A DNA stretch of 64,000 nt from positions 248,001-312,000 of the forward strand of contig NC_018335.1 of NCBI RefSeq assembly GCF_000234665.1, read 5' to 3'. The DNA comes from Leishmania mexicana MHOM/GT/2001/U1103 (lineage: Eukaryota > Euglenozoa > Kinetoplastea > Trypanosomatida > Trypanosomatidae). Below, piece by piece: positions 9,598-19,415 of the stretch. Every line of letters begins with the position of its first letter. Within the stretch, counting starts at the first letter, position 1. Both the position numbers and the translations under genes were made by a program. The notes below the pieces were generated by a model. It did not search any database and was not told where the DNA came from. It saw only the letters and a list, made by a program, of their open reading frames with translations.

Positions 9598-10147
9598 TGC
9601 TCTCTCACACACACGTTGTAAGTGTGCCGTGCACGCTTCCTGATTGAGAGGCACATGCCTTCTGTCATGGTAGCGGTGCGAGCGGATGCGTGCATTGTAA
9701 GCTGCAAGCAACGGTGGCGCACTGAATGGCACTCCTCAACTTTTAGTTGTGTCTGCTTGTTAAACACCGACTTCGCAACTGCTCTGGCCTCGGGCACAAT
9801 GAGACAACCCTCGAGCGGCAGAAACAGTGAGACGCCAACTCAACGCAACGCGTCAAGGGCGGTCTTTGGTGTGATCTGAGAGTCCTCGCTGCGCCCCACT
9901 GCGTACCGGTGGTGGTTGTGCTGTGGCCGAGGGCTCTTCGACTGCCAGCATTTGTGCTTCTGCTCTTCAAGCACACACTTACCTACTTACTCCCCTCGCT
10001 CTTTCTCTGTCCAACCGTAACGACTCTCTGGTGCTTCCGTGCCTCTTGTGCGCCACCGCACGAATGCACACCACACCTGCTTCGGCGACGCTTCTCTCAC
10101 TTCCTCTCTGCGCTCGCTCCTCTCCCACCGACGCACCCGCCACGCAG
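9598..10147 (+). promoter_or_regulatory. Spacer and SL acceptor region upstream of the p34/p37-like gene
   Basis: Sequence at 9598-9900 is of mixed composition and presumably 3' UTR. From 9950 a long CT-rich tract leads to AG at 10146-10147. That AG would leave a 75-base 5' UTR without an ATG. An ATG at 9655 opens a 74-codon frame with no recognisable product. Confidence 0.5.
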
Positions 10148-10222
10148 CTTTCAGCTCTCAGCGATCACCTCGGCCTTCGAGTAATAAAAACCAACAGCCT
10201 TCACACCTCTTCACGTTCCAAC

Positions 10223-10930
10223 ATGCCCGCCAAGGCCGCCGCTAAGCCCGCCAAGCCCGCCACGAAGGCAGCGCCCAAGCCCGCCAACAAGGCTCCCGCG
10301 CCGAAGGCTGCTGCCGCGAAGCCGGTCGCCAAGGCTGCGCCGAAGGCCGCCGCCCCCGCTGCCCGCCCCGCTTCTGGCCCGTCCAACGGCGTGTACGTGA
10401 AGAACTGGGGCACTGGCTCTGTTGCCGACGCCACAAATGTGTTTTCTGCCGCCGGCAAGGTGACCAAGGTACAGCTGCGCCGCCAGCGCTACGCCATTGT
10501 CTTCTTTGAAAACTCCGCCGCTGTGAAGAAGGCCATCGACCTCTTCAACGAGAAGGAGGTGCTCGGCCAGACTGTGCTGGTGGTGCCCGCTAAGACCAGC
10601 CCCAAGCCGGACGCGCACGAGAACTCCTCGTGCGTGTTTGTCAGCCCCATCTTCCGCCCTTCGACGACGAAGATGCAGGTGATGGAGCTGTTTGCTGGTG
10701 TGAAGGTGCTGCGCCTGCGCATGTACCGCCAGAACTTCGTGTACGCCTACCTCGACTCCCCCGCTGCAGCGAAGAAGTTCGTGGAGGAGAAGAACGGCAC
10801 TGAGTTCCGCGGCCACACACTGCGTGTGGCGCTGTCGGCTCGCTCTCTGGAGAAGCTCCGCGCTCGCCAGGAGGCCGCCACTGTCGTCATGGCCGCTCAC
10901 CGCCACCACAAGGCGCACGAGCGTCAGTAA
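10223..10930 (+). CDS. Two-RRM RNA-binding protein with Ala/Pro/Lys-rich tail (p34/p37-like)
   Basis: The protein has 235 residues. Residues 1-52 are almost only Ala, Lys and Pro in APKPA/AKPA repeats. RRM1 spans about 54-125 (GVYVKNW as RNP2-like, RYAIVFF as RNP1-like) and RRM2 about 136-210 (CVFVSPI and NFVYAYL). The C-terminus is basic and His-rich, ending HRHHKAHERQ. This architecture matches the trypanosomatid p34/p37 (NRBD) family, nucleolar proteins that bind 5S rRNA and ribosomal protein L5 and help 60S assembly. The first ATG after the acceptor, in aacATG context, is 10223. Codon use is strongly biased to G/C, as expected for an abundant protein. The C-terminal KKDX repeats that I recall for T. 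brucei p34/p37 are absent. A same-length antisense ORF is a shadow of the biased codons. Confidence 0.85.
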   Translation: MPAKAAAKPAKPATKAAPKPANKAPAPKAAAAKPVAKAAPKAAAPAARPASGPSNGVYVKNWGTGSVADATNVFSAAGKVTKVQLRRQRYAIVFFENSAAVKKAIDLFNEKEVLGQTVLVVPAKTSPKPDAHENSSCVFVSPIFRPSTTKMQVMELFAGVKVLRLRMYRQNFVYAYLDSPAAAKKFVEEKNGTEFRGHTLRVALSARSLEKLRARQEAATVVMAAHRHHKAHERQ

Positions 10931-12525
10931 ATCGGCGAGGCATCTCCTTCGTGATGCACGGTGCCCGGATGCTTCGGCAGAGGGCGTGCCTCACGCCGTT
11001 TTCGCCTACACACGCACACGCACACGCACACACACACACCTGTGCACCTTATCCGCCTTCTCACCTCCTGACCCTCCCTCTTCTATGAGCTGCTCATCTT
11101 CTCCACCTCCGTTGCCTCTCTTCCTTCCTTCTATGCTCATTCTCTTGCCCCCACCGCGAGAGAGGGGCAGACAGAGAGACGAAGAAAGACTGAGAAGGAC
11201 ATAGGGCCGTGATGACGTGTAGGGCAAGCGCGCGCGAGAGGGAGAAGTAGGGAACGAGAGCGACGGTGCTATGTGGTCTCCATGTCTACGTGTGTATGTG
11301 TGTGTGCCTGTGCGGAGGAAGGCGGCGTGAGGGCGCATTAACGTCCCCCCTCCCGCACTCACCCACAGCCGTTACCTCTTTTTTCTGTGCGATGTCCTTG
11401 CATCACAGTTTTTTCTGTTGTTCGGACGCACAGACGTGCTCTCCCCGTCGCACAGGAGGAACGGCCCTCGCTGAAGCTAACCAGAAAGCAGTACAAGTAA
11501 CGCGTCTCCCCTCCTTTCCGTTTTCTAAGTGTGCACACTCGCGCTCTCCCTCTTTTCACCGCATGACACTCCGCCCAAGCCCTTGGCATGGAGAGCGGAG
11601 GGGGGAGAGAGGCGTGCATGGGCCACGCGGACTGATTTCTTTTGTGATTTGTTTTTTTCTTGTTCGTCATGCCACTTATTTTACCCCCCAAACAACCATC
11701 AAACGAGGAATCGCCGGTGAGGAAGCCAACTGTGTTTGGCTGTGCATACGGGCATGTTTGTGCGTATGTGTGGGTGTTTAGGACCACCTGCCCACCCACA
11801 CCCATCCACACAGGTACGATTTGACCTGTCTGCGAAGTGACCACCGCCCCGCAGCGGCGCTCGCGGCATGGGCCCCATTGTGCGCCGTGTGCCCATCCGA
11901 GATGAAGCGGTGGGGGGGGGTGCTGCTCTGCTACACTCCTCAGGCTTGTTCGTCTGCCTTTGTGTCGCTTCTCTTGACGGGAGCTGCAGGAAGCCCTTCG
12001 CACGCCACGTCGTGACCACGTCCTGGCCGGTGCGGTGTGTGCCATGAACGCTTCCATTGCCCATCATCATACTCGAATCTCTCCCCCTCTCTGCGGCGGC
12101 GTCATTTCCTATCTTTTTGGCACCAAAAACACACACATCCACGCGCATGCGTCTACACGCGCCCTTTTGAGCTGTGCAGCGGGACTTGGTGAGCTGATAC
12201 TGCCTACCCCCTACCCCTCCCCCACAAACACATACACAAAGTACGGAAAGGGAGAGGGAAAGCAAGAGAGCCGACGCAAGTACAGAAGGGCAGTTGTGCA
12301 CGCATTGGGGTGCAGACAACAGAGGAAAGGACACCTACGCTTTTGTACGTTGTTTTTGTTTTCGCTTCGCTACCTCCTCCTCTCTCCTCCCCGTTGTCGA
12401 GCTGACAGTTGTGGTTTGGGTTTCTGTGGTGGGTGGGAGGAACTGTCGGCACACGCCGTTTGGGCTTTCTGCAACCTGCAGCGGTGGGCACTTCCGTTTT
12501 CTCTCTATCCACACGCCATCCTTAG
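10931..12525. other. Spacer between the p34/p37-like gene and the cyclin
   Basis: The spacer holds a (CA)n run at about 11010-11038, CT-rich blocks at 11050-11150, and a less repetitive island at 11400-12020. That island has no convincing ATG ORF. The right end (12491-12525) is the acceptor region of the cyclin gene: a CT-rich tract followed by AG at 12524-12525, giving a 40-base leader. Confidence 0.5.
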
Positions 12526-12565
12526 TGCACGCAACATCACAAGGGACCTTGCGTTACAGTGCAGT

Positions 12566-13456
12566 ATGTCGTCAAGCCCATCGTCGCCGGTGTACAGCTC
12601 ACCCGCGTCTACCGGCTTCGCTGCGCCTTACCTGCCTTCCTTCACGCGCCGCTACTTCCGCCTTTCTCAGTCTGCCTTTGTCATCTCCGACTACCTTGTG
12701 CGCAAGTTCCGCCTCACTGAGAGCGTTCTGCTGACGTCGCTGTGCTACTGGCACGAATTTGTCGCTGCACACGGGCTGCGCAAAGTCAACGAGGTCGTGC
12801 TGGCCACCACGTGCGTCTTCCTCGCTGCAAAGGTGGAGCACGCGCACATACGGCTGGCGCGCCTAGTGGAGGCTGCGTTTGACCTCGATGCGAACACAAC
12901 TCCTCCAGCGGAGCTGGAGCAGTGGTGCCGTGCCGTGCTGGACGTGGAGCTGGTGCTGTGCGATACCATCCGCTTTGACTTTGTGCGCATCTTCCCCCTT
13001 GCTGACACTCTGCGATCGATGCAGACCCTGGCTGAGGCGGGGCAGCTGCCGGACGCCGCACGGCAGGAGATTGGCACGGCAGTACGACGCGTGTTTCTTT
13101 TCTCCTTTGTCACACCGCTCTGCATCAAGGTGTCGATGCAGCGACTCTGCACGTCAATCCTCTATATGATCGTGACGGCAGCGCGCAGAGAGCTGGTGCC
13201 GACTTTTCAGTCCATCTGGAGCGCCCCTGAGGCGGAGTTTCCCGATGAGGCGGAGCTTGAGGGTATTACGGCCGTGCTCATGGACGTCTTCGCGTACCTA
13301 CACAAGAAGTTTGGCGTGCCGGCACTGGACGACGTCAACGAGGCGCGATACAAGCGCCGCCGATCGCAGCATGGTAACGACGTTGGTGTCACGAGCTCCG
13401 TCTTCAGCAGCGCCAGCGCCGACTTCACACCGCTCATGAAGATGTCAGAGCAGTGA
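12566..13456 (+). CDS. Cyclin-box protein, transcription-type (C/K/L/T-like)
   Basis: The protein has 296 residues from the first ATG after the acceptor (12525). A Ser/Pro-rich tail of about 20 residues precedes a first cyclin fold at about 30-155: LTESVLLTSLCYWHEF, then VVLATTCVFLAAKVEHAHIR, the hallmark of cyclin C/K/L/T and H proteins. A second, weaker fold follows (about 175-275) with FSFVTPLCIKVSMQRL. The C-terminal 30 residues are basic, then Ser-rich. Such cyclins activate transcription-linked CDKs (CRK9 and CRK12 have cyclin partners of this class in T. brucei). I cannot say which CRK partner applies. There is no destruction box in the N-terminus, consistent with a non-cycling cyclin. 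Confidence 0.85.
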   Translation: MSSSPSSPVYSSPASTGFAAPYLPSFTRRYFRLSQSAFVISDYLVRKFRLTESVLLTSLCYWHEFVAAHGLRKVNEVVLATTCVFLAAKVEHAHIRLARLVEAAFDLDANTTPPAELEQWCRAVLDVELVLCDTIRFDFVRIFPLADTLRSMQTLAEAGQLPDAARQEIGTAVRRVFLFSFVTPLCIKVSMQRLCTSILYMIVTAARRELVPTFQSIWSAPEAEFPDEAELEGITAVLMDVFAYLHKKFGVPALDDVNEARYKRRRSQHGNDVGVTSSVFSSASADFTPLMKMSEQ

Positions 13457-14483
13457 GTGGTCTGCCCGAGGTAACTTGGCAAGGGCAGAAGAAAGCAGCA
13501 AAGAAAACGGCTTTGGCAGTCTGACGGACTGGAACTTGAGTTCTCGTGAGGTGCGCCGAACTCTCTGCCCGCTGCTCGTGACTACTCACGGTGGAAAGGC
13601 CGGAGGGAGAGCAGCACTGGGGGATTTCATGGTGTATACTTGTGCGGACTGGTAGTTGCCCACTGCCTTCTTCTCCGTCTCTTGGTCTACTGCATTGGTG
13701 CGATGCCGACGTTACAGTTGGTCTCTCGTCTCCTCTTCACGATTGTTCCCATCAGCACACTGTGCACCTGCGCATGCGAGTGACTGCTACTATGTTTCGC
13801 CAGGAAGGAAAAAAGGGAAGGGGGAGGCGAAAAAGAACAAGGAAGGTGCCGCACAAGACGTCGCCAAGCCTTAGCAGCGGGGCGAGGGGCGCTTGAGCAG
13901 CGCTGCTGCTGAGAGCCGGGCGTTTGCTCACACTTTTGTTGTGGACCTGTTTTGTGTGCCTGCGTGTGTGGACGGTGTCGCACAAAAAAAACGCACCAAC
14001 TGGTGCGAAGAGCGACGGAAGATGCTGAGCATTGCGGCTGCCAGCCTCCCTCAGTCCACACCCCATCTACGTGACCTCTGAACTGGTGTCGCTCTCCTCG
14101 CACCGGTGCTTCATCTTCCATGTCCTCCTCCTGTACTTTCTCTCGCCGAATTCAGTAGCGCATCTGTGGTGGCGCGTGTCTTTCTGTGTGAGAAACGAGG
14201 CTGCGTGTCTCCCATCTCACCTTTCTTCTCGTCTCGACGTTTGCGCCGCCTTTTCATCGGTGCTTGTGTGCTTGACGTTTTTCTTTGCATCATAGCGGTA
14301 GTGCTGTTGCGCTGTTCCTTGCGTGGTGGTGCCGCGTGGCAGTCACCGCTCTTCGTCTTACCGTTGTTGCGCTCTCTTGGTTACCTACACGCTCGTCCCT
14401 CTCTTTGTTGTATTTGGACTGCATCCGCACAGCAGAGGACCGCACCCCTCCCCCACCTTCTTCCGTACCGTTTGCGTGAGGGG
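13457..14483 (+). other. Spacer and leader region upstream of RIC1
   Basis: Sequence at 13457-13900 is of mixed composition and carries a Lys-rich 40-codon ATG frame (13774-13896), probably chance. From 14060 the sequence turns CT-rich. AG at 14431-14432 (after a T-rich stretch) and AG at 14479-14480 are candidate acceptors for RIC1. The long open frame back to 14106 is pyrimidine-tract sequence and is not called coding. Confidence 0.45.
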
Positions 14484-17400
14484 ATGCAGCTGTGCAGTGG
14501 CACCGTAAGCGTGCACTGCCGCGAGGATGTCTGCCAAGATGGCGAGTCCGTGCAGTTCATGGCGGTGAACAGCAGTGGGACCATTTTGGCGGTGCTCACG
14601 CAGCTCCGTATCCAGTTCTGGAGTGCGGGGCCTAAGGTGGTCTATCTGACCTCACTCGCGGTGCCTGGGACCTCACTCGAGGATAATCCGGCCATGTATG
14701 TGCTGTGGCGCCAAAGGCCGGGTAACCACCTCGCCGTCGTTACCGCTCGCCATGTTGCGTTTTTTGAGGCTGATATCAACCTCAGGACGTCCGATTTCCT
14801 CCAGGCGATCGAGAGAAATCGACCCGCAGCGTACCTGCAGCACGTCGACTCGGCGTCGCGCGTGTGCTACTCGAGCGAGGCGCCGCTTGTGACGGGACTC
14901 GCCACGTCCGCCGCCGCCGCCGGCCCCTACGCCTTCCTGGTGACAACCACGGCGGGTGTCGTCTACGTACTGGGGTGGCACCAGCAAGACATCCTCCATC
15001 AGTGGACCACTGTCGGGCTGCAGGGAGGCGGGCACGCCTTTCGGTGTTCCACAAAAGATGAAGCGTGTGACGTCATGACTGCAGCAGGCTGCATTGACAC
15101 GCTCGCCGCACCGGACAGGGCCCCGGCCAACTCGTCCCTGCCGCCACCGGCAATGAGGTTGTCCACGCCGTTAACGTCGCCGCAGTCGCGCGTGGACCCC
15201 CTGCAGCGGCGGTACCGGCAAGACCTGCGGGTATCCTCTTCAGATGCCGTCGGCGACTCCACGAGGAGCACAGCTGCGGCGGCGTCAGCACCCCCTGGCG
15301 CTCGGCATCCAGGCACCGCTGTGCGAGCCCATGCAACACAGCTCCACTCGAACGACACCACCACGGCCTCGCCGCCGCTGCCACACGGCGAGACTACGAG
15401 CACTGCGGCGCCACCCGAGAAGGACAAGGATACCGGGGAGCCGGCTGCCGATGGGCAAAGCATCTGTGCCGGTACCACCATGGACACAGGAGAGCATAAG
15501 CCGCGGCAGCGAAGCCCCTTGCTGCCTTCCTCTTTGGCCACTGACTCCGCCGCCGCCCGCAGCAGTACCGGGGCGGAGTTGTTGTCTGGCACCATTCTGC
15601 ACGCCTCCTTCGCCTCTCGTATGAAGGTGCTGTCCTTCGTCTTCACTAGCGGCAGCGTGCTTCTGTGCCGGGCTTCCTGCGGCACGAACTTCACTCACCA
15701 GAAGGTCCAGCTGCAGGGTTTCGTGACGCCAATCGTGTCTGCGTGCATGGTGGCCATCAACGTGCGCCACCTCCTGCTGGCGGTGTGCACCCAGGCGGGT
15801 GCGATCTCGTGCCGGCGCATCGATAGCACGTCCTTGGCGGTGTATCCGAACCCTCTGTGGAAGGGCCTTCGGGGTGTCAGCGATGCCGTCTCCAAGTATT
15901 CTTTTGGCGTCCCGTCCTCCTCGCAGTCGCTTGGCTTGATTGCCGGGATGGAGTGGTCGCCGTCTGAGGAGTTGCTCTGTGTGGCCTTCTACAAGTACGG
16001 CATCGCCCTCGTGCACTACAGCGGCGGTGTCGTTACCCGTCACCTGTCGGGGCCCGCTAGCGCCACTCTCCTGCGCCCTCCTCCAGTGCCTGAGATAGAC
16101 TCTCAGTCGCCCCCTGTTGATGAGGCGGCTGCTATAGGCGAGAACGCGCAACCGTCACCGCTGCGCAGCGAGCAGGAAAAGGAGGCAGCGCTTGGCTGCT
16201 CTGCCATTTCGTGGAAGCCGGACGGAACGCGGCTGTGGATGGCAGCCCCTCGTCAGCCATGCTTCTTCTCGACACAACTGTCTCGTGTGCTGACCGTGGA
16301 CACGGTCGGGCCTACTAGCGGCAACCACACTCCGCTTGCCCTGCTCGCTGACAACGCTCTTTACCTGGTCTCCGTGTCCGAGGCAATCGCTGCTCAGGGT
16401 GTGCGTGAGATGGTGCTGCTACCGAACGACTATCTGCGCGACCAGTACCCGCTCTTGCACGGTGCTGTGTCGAGCGACGGGAGCTGGATGACCTGCGCTG
16501 GTCGCCGCGGCCTCGTCCTCTTCAACCGGGAGCGTTATTCGTGGAAGCTGGCCTCGAAGGAGGAGGAGGAGTCGTTCAGCTGCGTAGCGGACCCCGTATG
16601 GCTGCGTGACGTCGCCGTGGCGGTCCCGGCACTTCGGACCGACTCAAAGACCTTTGAACTGATTGTCTTCTCCACTTCGAATGTGTCACCGTCGCACGCC
16701 TCGGCACGCGTGGCGCTTGATGGCAGGCCGACTCAGCTTTCCTGCCTTCACCAGGATCACAGAGGGGAGGGCTACGTGGTGGTCGTGGACTGTAACCAGA
16801 TGGTGCGCGTCTTCCGCTACGACGTCTTCACCGACGTTGCCACGGAACGGTCTTCAGCGAAGCCGTACGTTGCCCTCACGCCGGTGCAGCAACTGACTCT
16901 CCCCAGCGAGCTCTCGAACCCTCTTAAGGTCATTCCGGTGTGTCTGCGCGGCGAGGAGGACGACCGCGAGTCACCGCAGCGCACTCAAGACCACATGGAG
17001 CTGCGCCTACTGCTGCACAAACGTAGCGACCACACGCTTGTCTGGCTCCGAGGGGAGCGATGCGCGGCTGGCGGTGCTGACTGCGGCTGCGCTTCATCGA
17101 CTGGCAGCTTGCCTTCCCTCAACGCCGTCGCGGAGCCGGTGGACTCGGCGAGCAGGTGCTTTGTGTTTCGGTGCTGGGTGGACCGCACAGCGCCAACACG
17201 TGGGGCGGTGCTGCTAGCCCACGAGGAGGAACAAGGGCTCGTGATGTACCAGCTGCAGCTTTCCGGGCTCAGCTCAAGTGCGCCGGTGGCCCCTGTTGTT
17301 CACCGCATGGAGGTGGCGGTGACGCGGGACTCGGAGCTGCTGCCGCTCTGCCCTTCCCCATTTGACGGGTACATGCTCTGCGTGGCGACGGACATGTCGG

Positions 17401-19415
17401 CGCCGCGACCGAGTCGTCAACGCAGCGCCGCCGGCGTGATTGGCGGTGTAAGCCAAGCCAGCCCGCGCCCGCAACTGGCGCTGCGCCCCATCCTGTACGC
17501 CCACCGCATCTTGTCGCTGCTACTGCTGGCGGCGATGCCAAGCAGCCCAGTGCCGCATCGAGTTTCCGATGCACAGGGGGTCAGCGCATCTTCTCCCAAC
17601 GTCATATCGTCGGCGCCGCCCAGGCTGGAGGGGTGTGCTACCGCTCCTGCAGCGAAGGCATCCGCGACCTCATCGTGCCGTGCTGCCGAGGTCGACGGCC
17701 GCGTTGCCACCTTCATGTGGGACCGCAACTTGTTCTACTGGCTGGAACACATGCGACTGAACGACACGTTCACGGCGGTGCTTGACTACTTCCTCCATAC
17801 AGCGCTCAACGAGTCGCCTCCGGCGGCCGTTCCAGGACTGGGCCGATACAGCGCCGTGCGGGCGGCCATCTCTCTCCTCCGCAACTACCCCGAGTTTTAT
17901 GCGATTGTGGTGGGGTGCGTGCGCAAGATCGACTTTACACGCTGGCACCTTGTGATGGACTTCCTTGGAACGCCGACGGACCTGTTCCACGAGTGCGTCG
18001 CCCATAATTGCTACGCGGAGGCTGTGCATCTGGTTCGGGTGATCATGATGGGGACCTACAAGCCAGCGGCGGCGCTGTCTGTCGATCGCGCGGCCGAGTT
18101 GAACAGCGGCGGCCGCTCCGGATGCGACATTACACGTCTGCAGCAGGCCAGTCAGTGTGCCGTGGAGCTTTTCGTCCTGTCCGTGGAAAACGGAAGTTAC
18201 ACCGCGGCCTACGATATCATGCGTTTCATGGCACTTCTGGAGGAGGAGATTGGCATGCCGGCCGCCAGCGGCCTCGACCTTCACGGCGGCAGTGGCGGCG
18301 GCGCAGGCGGGTCAGCGGACTCCTCTGTCAACTTTCTAACGTGGTGGCTTCGGCAGCTCATGTTCAGCGGTTCTGCGCGCTACGATGCAGAGGCGGCCGT
18401 GGAGGAGCCGTCTGGAAAGAGGAAAGCCCCAGCTGGCTCATCGAGTGGCGACGTCACGAAGATCCACTCGGTCGAGGGGTTCCCTGCCCTGGTGTTCGAC
18501 GTCACCCGCTGCGACCCTGTACAGAGCGGGCGCACGGCCGAGGAGGCTGCCGAGGAGAAGCAGCGCCAGGCCGCCGTACATCACATGTTTCGGCGGCACG
18601 GTGCGCTGCCTGACGCGGTGCATCGGGAAGCGCTGCGGCTGCTGCGCACCGGGTACGTGACACATCTAGCCAAGCTTATGGAGAACTTTTCCTTTTCGGT
18701 CGCGGAGTTCCTGCAGGCTGTGCGCCCCGTCCTCGTCGCGCCTGGTGCGGCTGACACCAACGATGCTGCGGATGAAGGGACTGGGTGCGGTCGCGTCACG
18801 GCGTGCCTGCACGACATCTTTGACGGCCTTCACAAAGAGCTCGGCTTGCCTCGCAGTTTGGCGGCGAATGTGGGACCGACAGCGAACACGACGTGGAGTG
18901 TGTGGCTGGTGGAGAGGCAGACGGCGCAGGCTGCCGCGCTGCCTGGCGTGCTGAGTAGCACGAACCCGAAGGTGTGGACGGTGACTCAGTCCGCGCTGTA
19001 CGCCTCGCCAAGTCTTCTCAGGTCCGTAGAGTCGCTGCACCAGCTCTTCTCCCCCGTCTTTGTTGACAATTTGGCCTTTTGTGTGCTGCTGATGCGCAAG
19101 TCGGACCTCATTTCGCTGCTCCTGTCGCAGGAGGCACCAGCATATGCATCCGCAGGGAAGCCGGAGCACGTCTCGGCAGATTCCGGGGCGCGAAGCGGTG
19201 TTTCTCCAACGAAACTCATTGAGGTTCTCGGACAGCTCGACGCGCTCTTGGCAGTGCCGGAGAACGCAGGGTACAGGCCTTTTCTGCAAGACATCTTCAC
19301 CTCACTGCCGCCCTCCGTCTTGCACGCCATTGCGCCACCAGTGGCCTCGCGCGCTAGTCTTGTCGCCGCCGCCTCTCCTGAAGCTGATGCAACTTCGACA
19401 GGCGCGACAGAGTAG
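14484..19415 (+). CDS. RIC1: RIC1, large subunit of the Rab6/Ypt6 guanine nucleotide exchange factor
   Basis: The protein has 1643 residues from the ATG at 14484. The N-terminal half has WD40-like beta repeats (for example QFMAVNSSGTILAVLTQLRI near the start and AGMEWSPSEELLCVAFYKYG near 490). A Ser/Thr/Ala-rich insertion occupies about 215-365. The RIC1 domain begins near residue 1077: FYWLEHMRLNDTFTAVLDYF, then RNYPEFYAIVVGCVRKIDFT, then LGTPTDLFHECV and ELFVLSVENGSYTAAYDIMRF, all clear matches to the eukaryotic RIC1 block. RIC1 with RGP1 activates Rab6/Ypt6 at the Golgi for endosome-to-Golgi traffic. The C-terminal 250 residues are helical (HQLFSPVFVDNLAFCVLLMRKSDL). Low-complexity inserts are usual for large Leishmania proteins. 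Confidence 0.9.
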   Translation: MQLCSGTVSVHCREDVCQDGESVQFMAVNSSGTILAVLTQLRIQFWSAGPKVVYLTSLAVPGTSLEDNPAMYVLWRQRPGNHLAVVTARHVAFFEADINLRTSDFLQAIERNRPAAYLQHVDSASRVCYSSEAPLVTGLATSAAAAGPYAFLVTTTAGVVYVLGWHQQDILHQWTTVGLQGGGHAFRCSTKDEACDVMTAAGCIDTLAAPDRAPANSSLPPPAMRLSTPLTSPQSRVDPLQRRYRQDLRVSSSDAVGDSTRSTAAAASAPPGARHPGTAVRAHATQLHSNDTTTASPPLPHGETTSTAAPPEKDKDTGEPAADGQSICAGTTMDTGEHKPRQRSPLLPSSLATDSAAARSSTGAELLSGTILHASFASRMKVLSFVFTSGSVLLCRASCGTNFTHQKVQLQGFVTPIVSACMVAINVRHLLLAVCTQAGAISCRRIDSTSLAVYPNPLWKGLRGVSDAVSKYSFGVPSSSQSLGLIAGMEWSPSEELLCVAFYKYGIALVHYSGGVVTRHLSGPASATLLRPPPVPEIDSQSPPVDEAAAIGENAQPSPLRSEQEKEAALGCSAISWKPDGTRLWMAAPRQPCFFSTQLSRVLTVDTVGPTSGNHTPLALLADNALYLVSVSEAIAAQGVREMVLLPNDYLRDQYPLLHGAVSSDGSWMTCAGRRGLVLFNRERYSWKLASKEEEESFSCVADPVWLRDVAVAVPALRTDSKTFELIVFSTSNVSPSHASARVALDGRPTQLSCLHQDHRGEGYVVVVDCNQMVRVFRYDVFTDVATERSSAKPYVALTPVQQLTLPSELSNPLKVIPVCLRGEEDDRESPQRTQDHMELRLLLHKRSDHTLVWLRGERCAAGGADCGCASSTGSLPSLNAVAEPVDSASRCFVFRCWVDRTAPTRGAVLLAHEEEQGLVMYQLQLSGLSSSAPVAPVVHRMEVAVTRDSELLPLCPSPFDGYMLCVATDMSAPRPSRQRSAAGVIGGVSQASPRPQLALRPILYAHRILSLLLLAAMPSSPVPHRVSDAQGVSASSPNVISSAPPRLEGCATAPAAKASATSSCRAAEVDGRVATFMWDRNLFYWLEHMRLNDTFTAVLDYFLHTALNESPPAAVPGLGRYSAVRAAISLLRNYPEFYAIVVGCVRKIDFTRWHLVMDFLGTPTDLFHECVAHNCYAEAVHLVRVIMMGTYKPAAALSVDRAAELNSGGRSGCDITRLQQASQCAVELFVLSVENGSYTAAYDIMRFMALLEEEIGMPAASGLDLHGGSGGGAGGSADSSVNFLTWWLRQLMFSGSARYDAEAAVEEPSGKRKAPAGSSSGDVTKIHSVEGFPALVFDVTRCDPVQSGRTAEEAAEEKQRQAAVHHMFRRHGALPDAVHREALRLLRTGYVTHLAKLMENFSFSVAEFLQAVRPVLVAPGAADTNDAADEGTGCGRVTACLHDIFDGLHKELGLPRSLAANVGPTANTTWSVWLVERQTAQAAALPGVLSSTNPKVWTVTQSALYASPSLLRSVESLHQLFSPVFVDNLAFCVLLMRKSDLISLLLSQEAPAYASAGKPEHVSADSGARSGVSPTKLIEVLGQLDALLAVPENAGYRPFLQDIFTSLPPSVLHAIAPPVASRASLVAAASPEADATSTGATE

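Noticed and set aside
10211..10918. 235-codon antisense ORF opposite the p34/p37-like gene
   Set aside because: It mirrors the G/C-biased codons of the real gene and encodes Gly/Arg/Leu/His repeats; the + frame has two RRMs.
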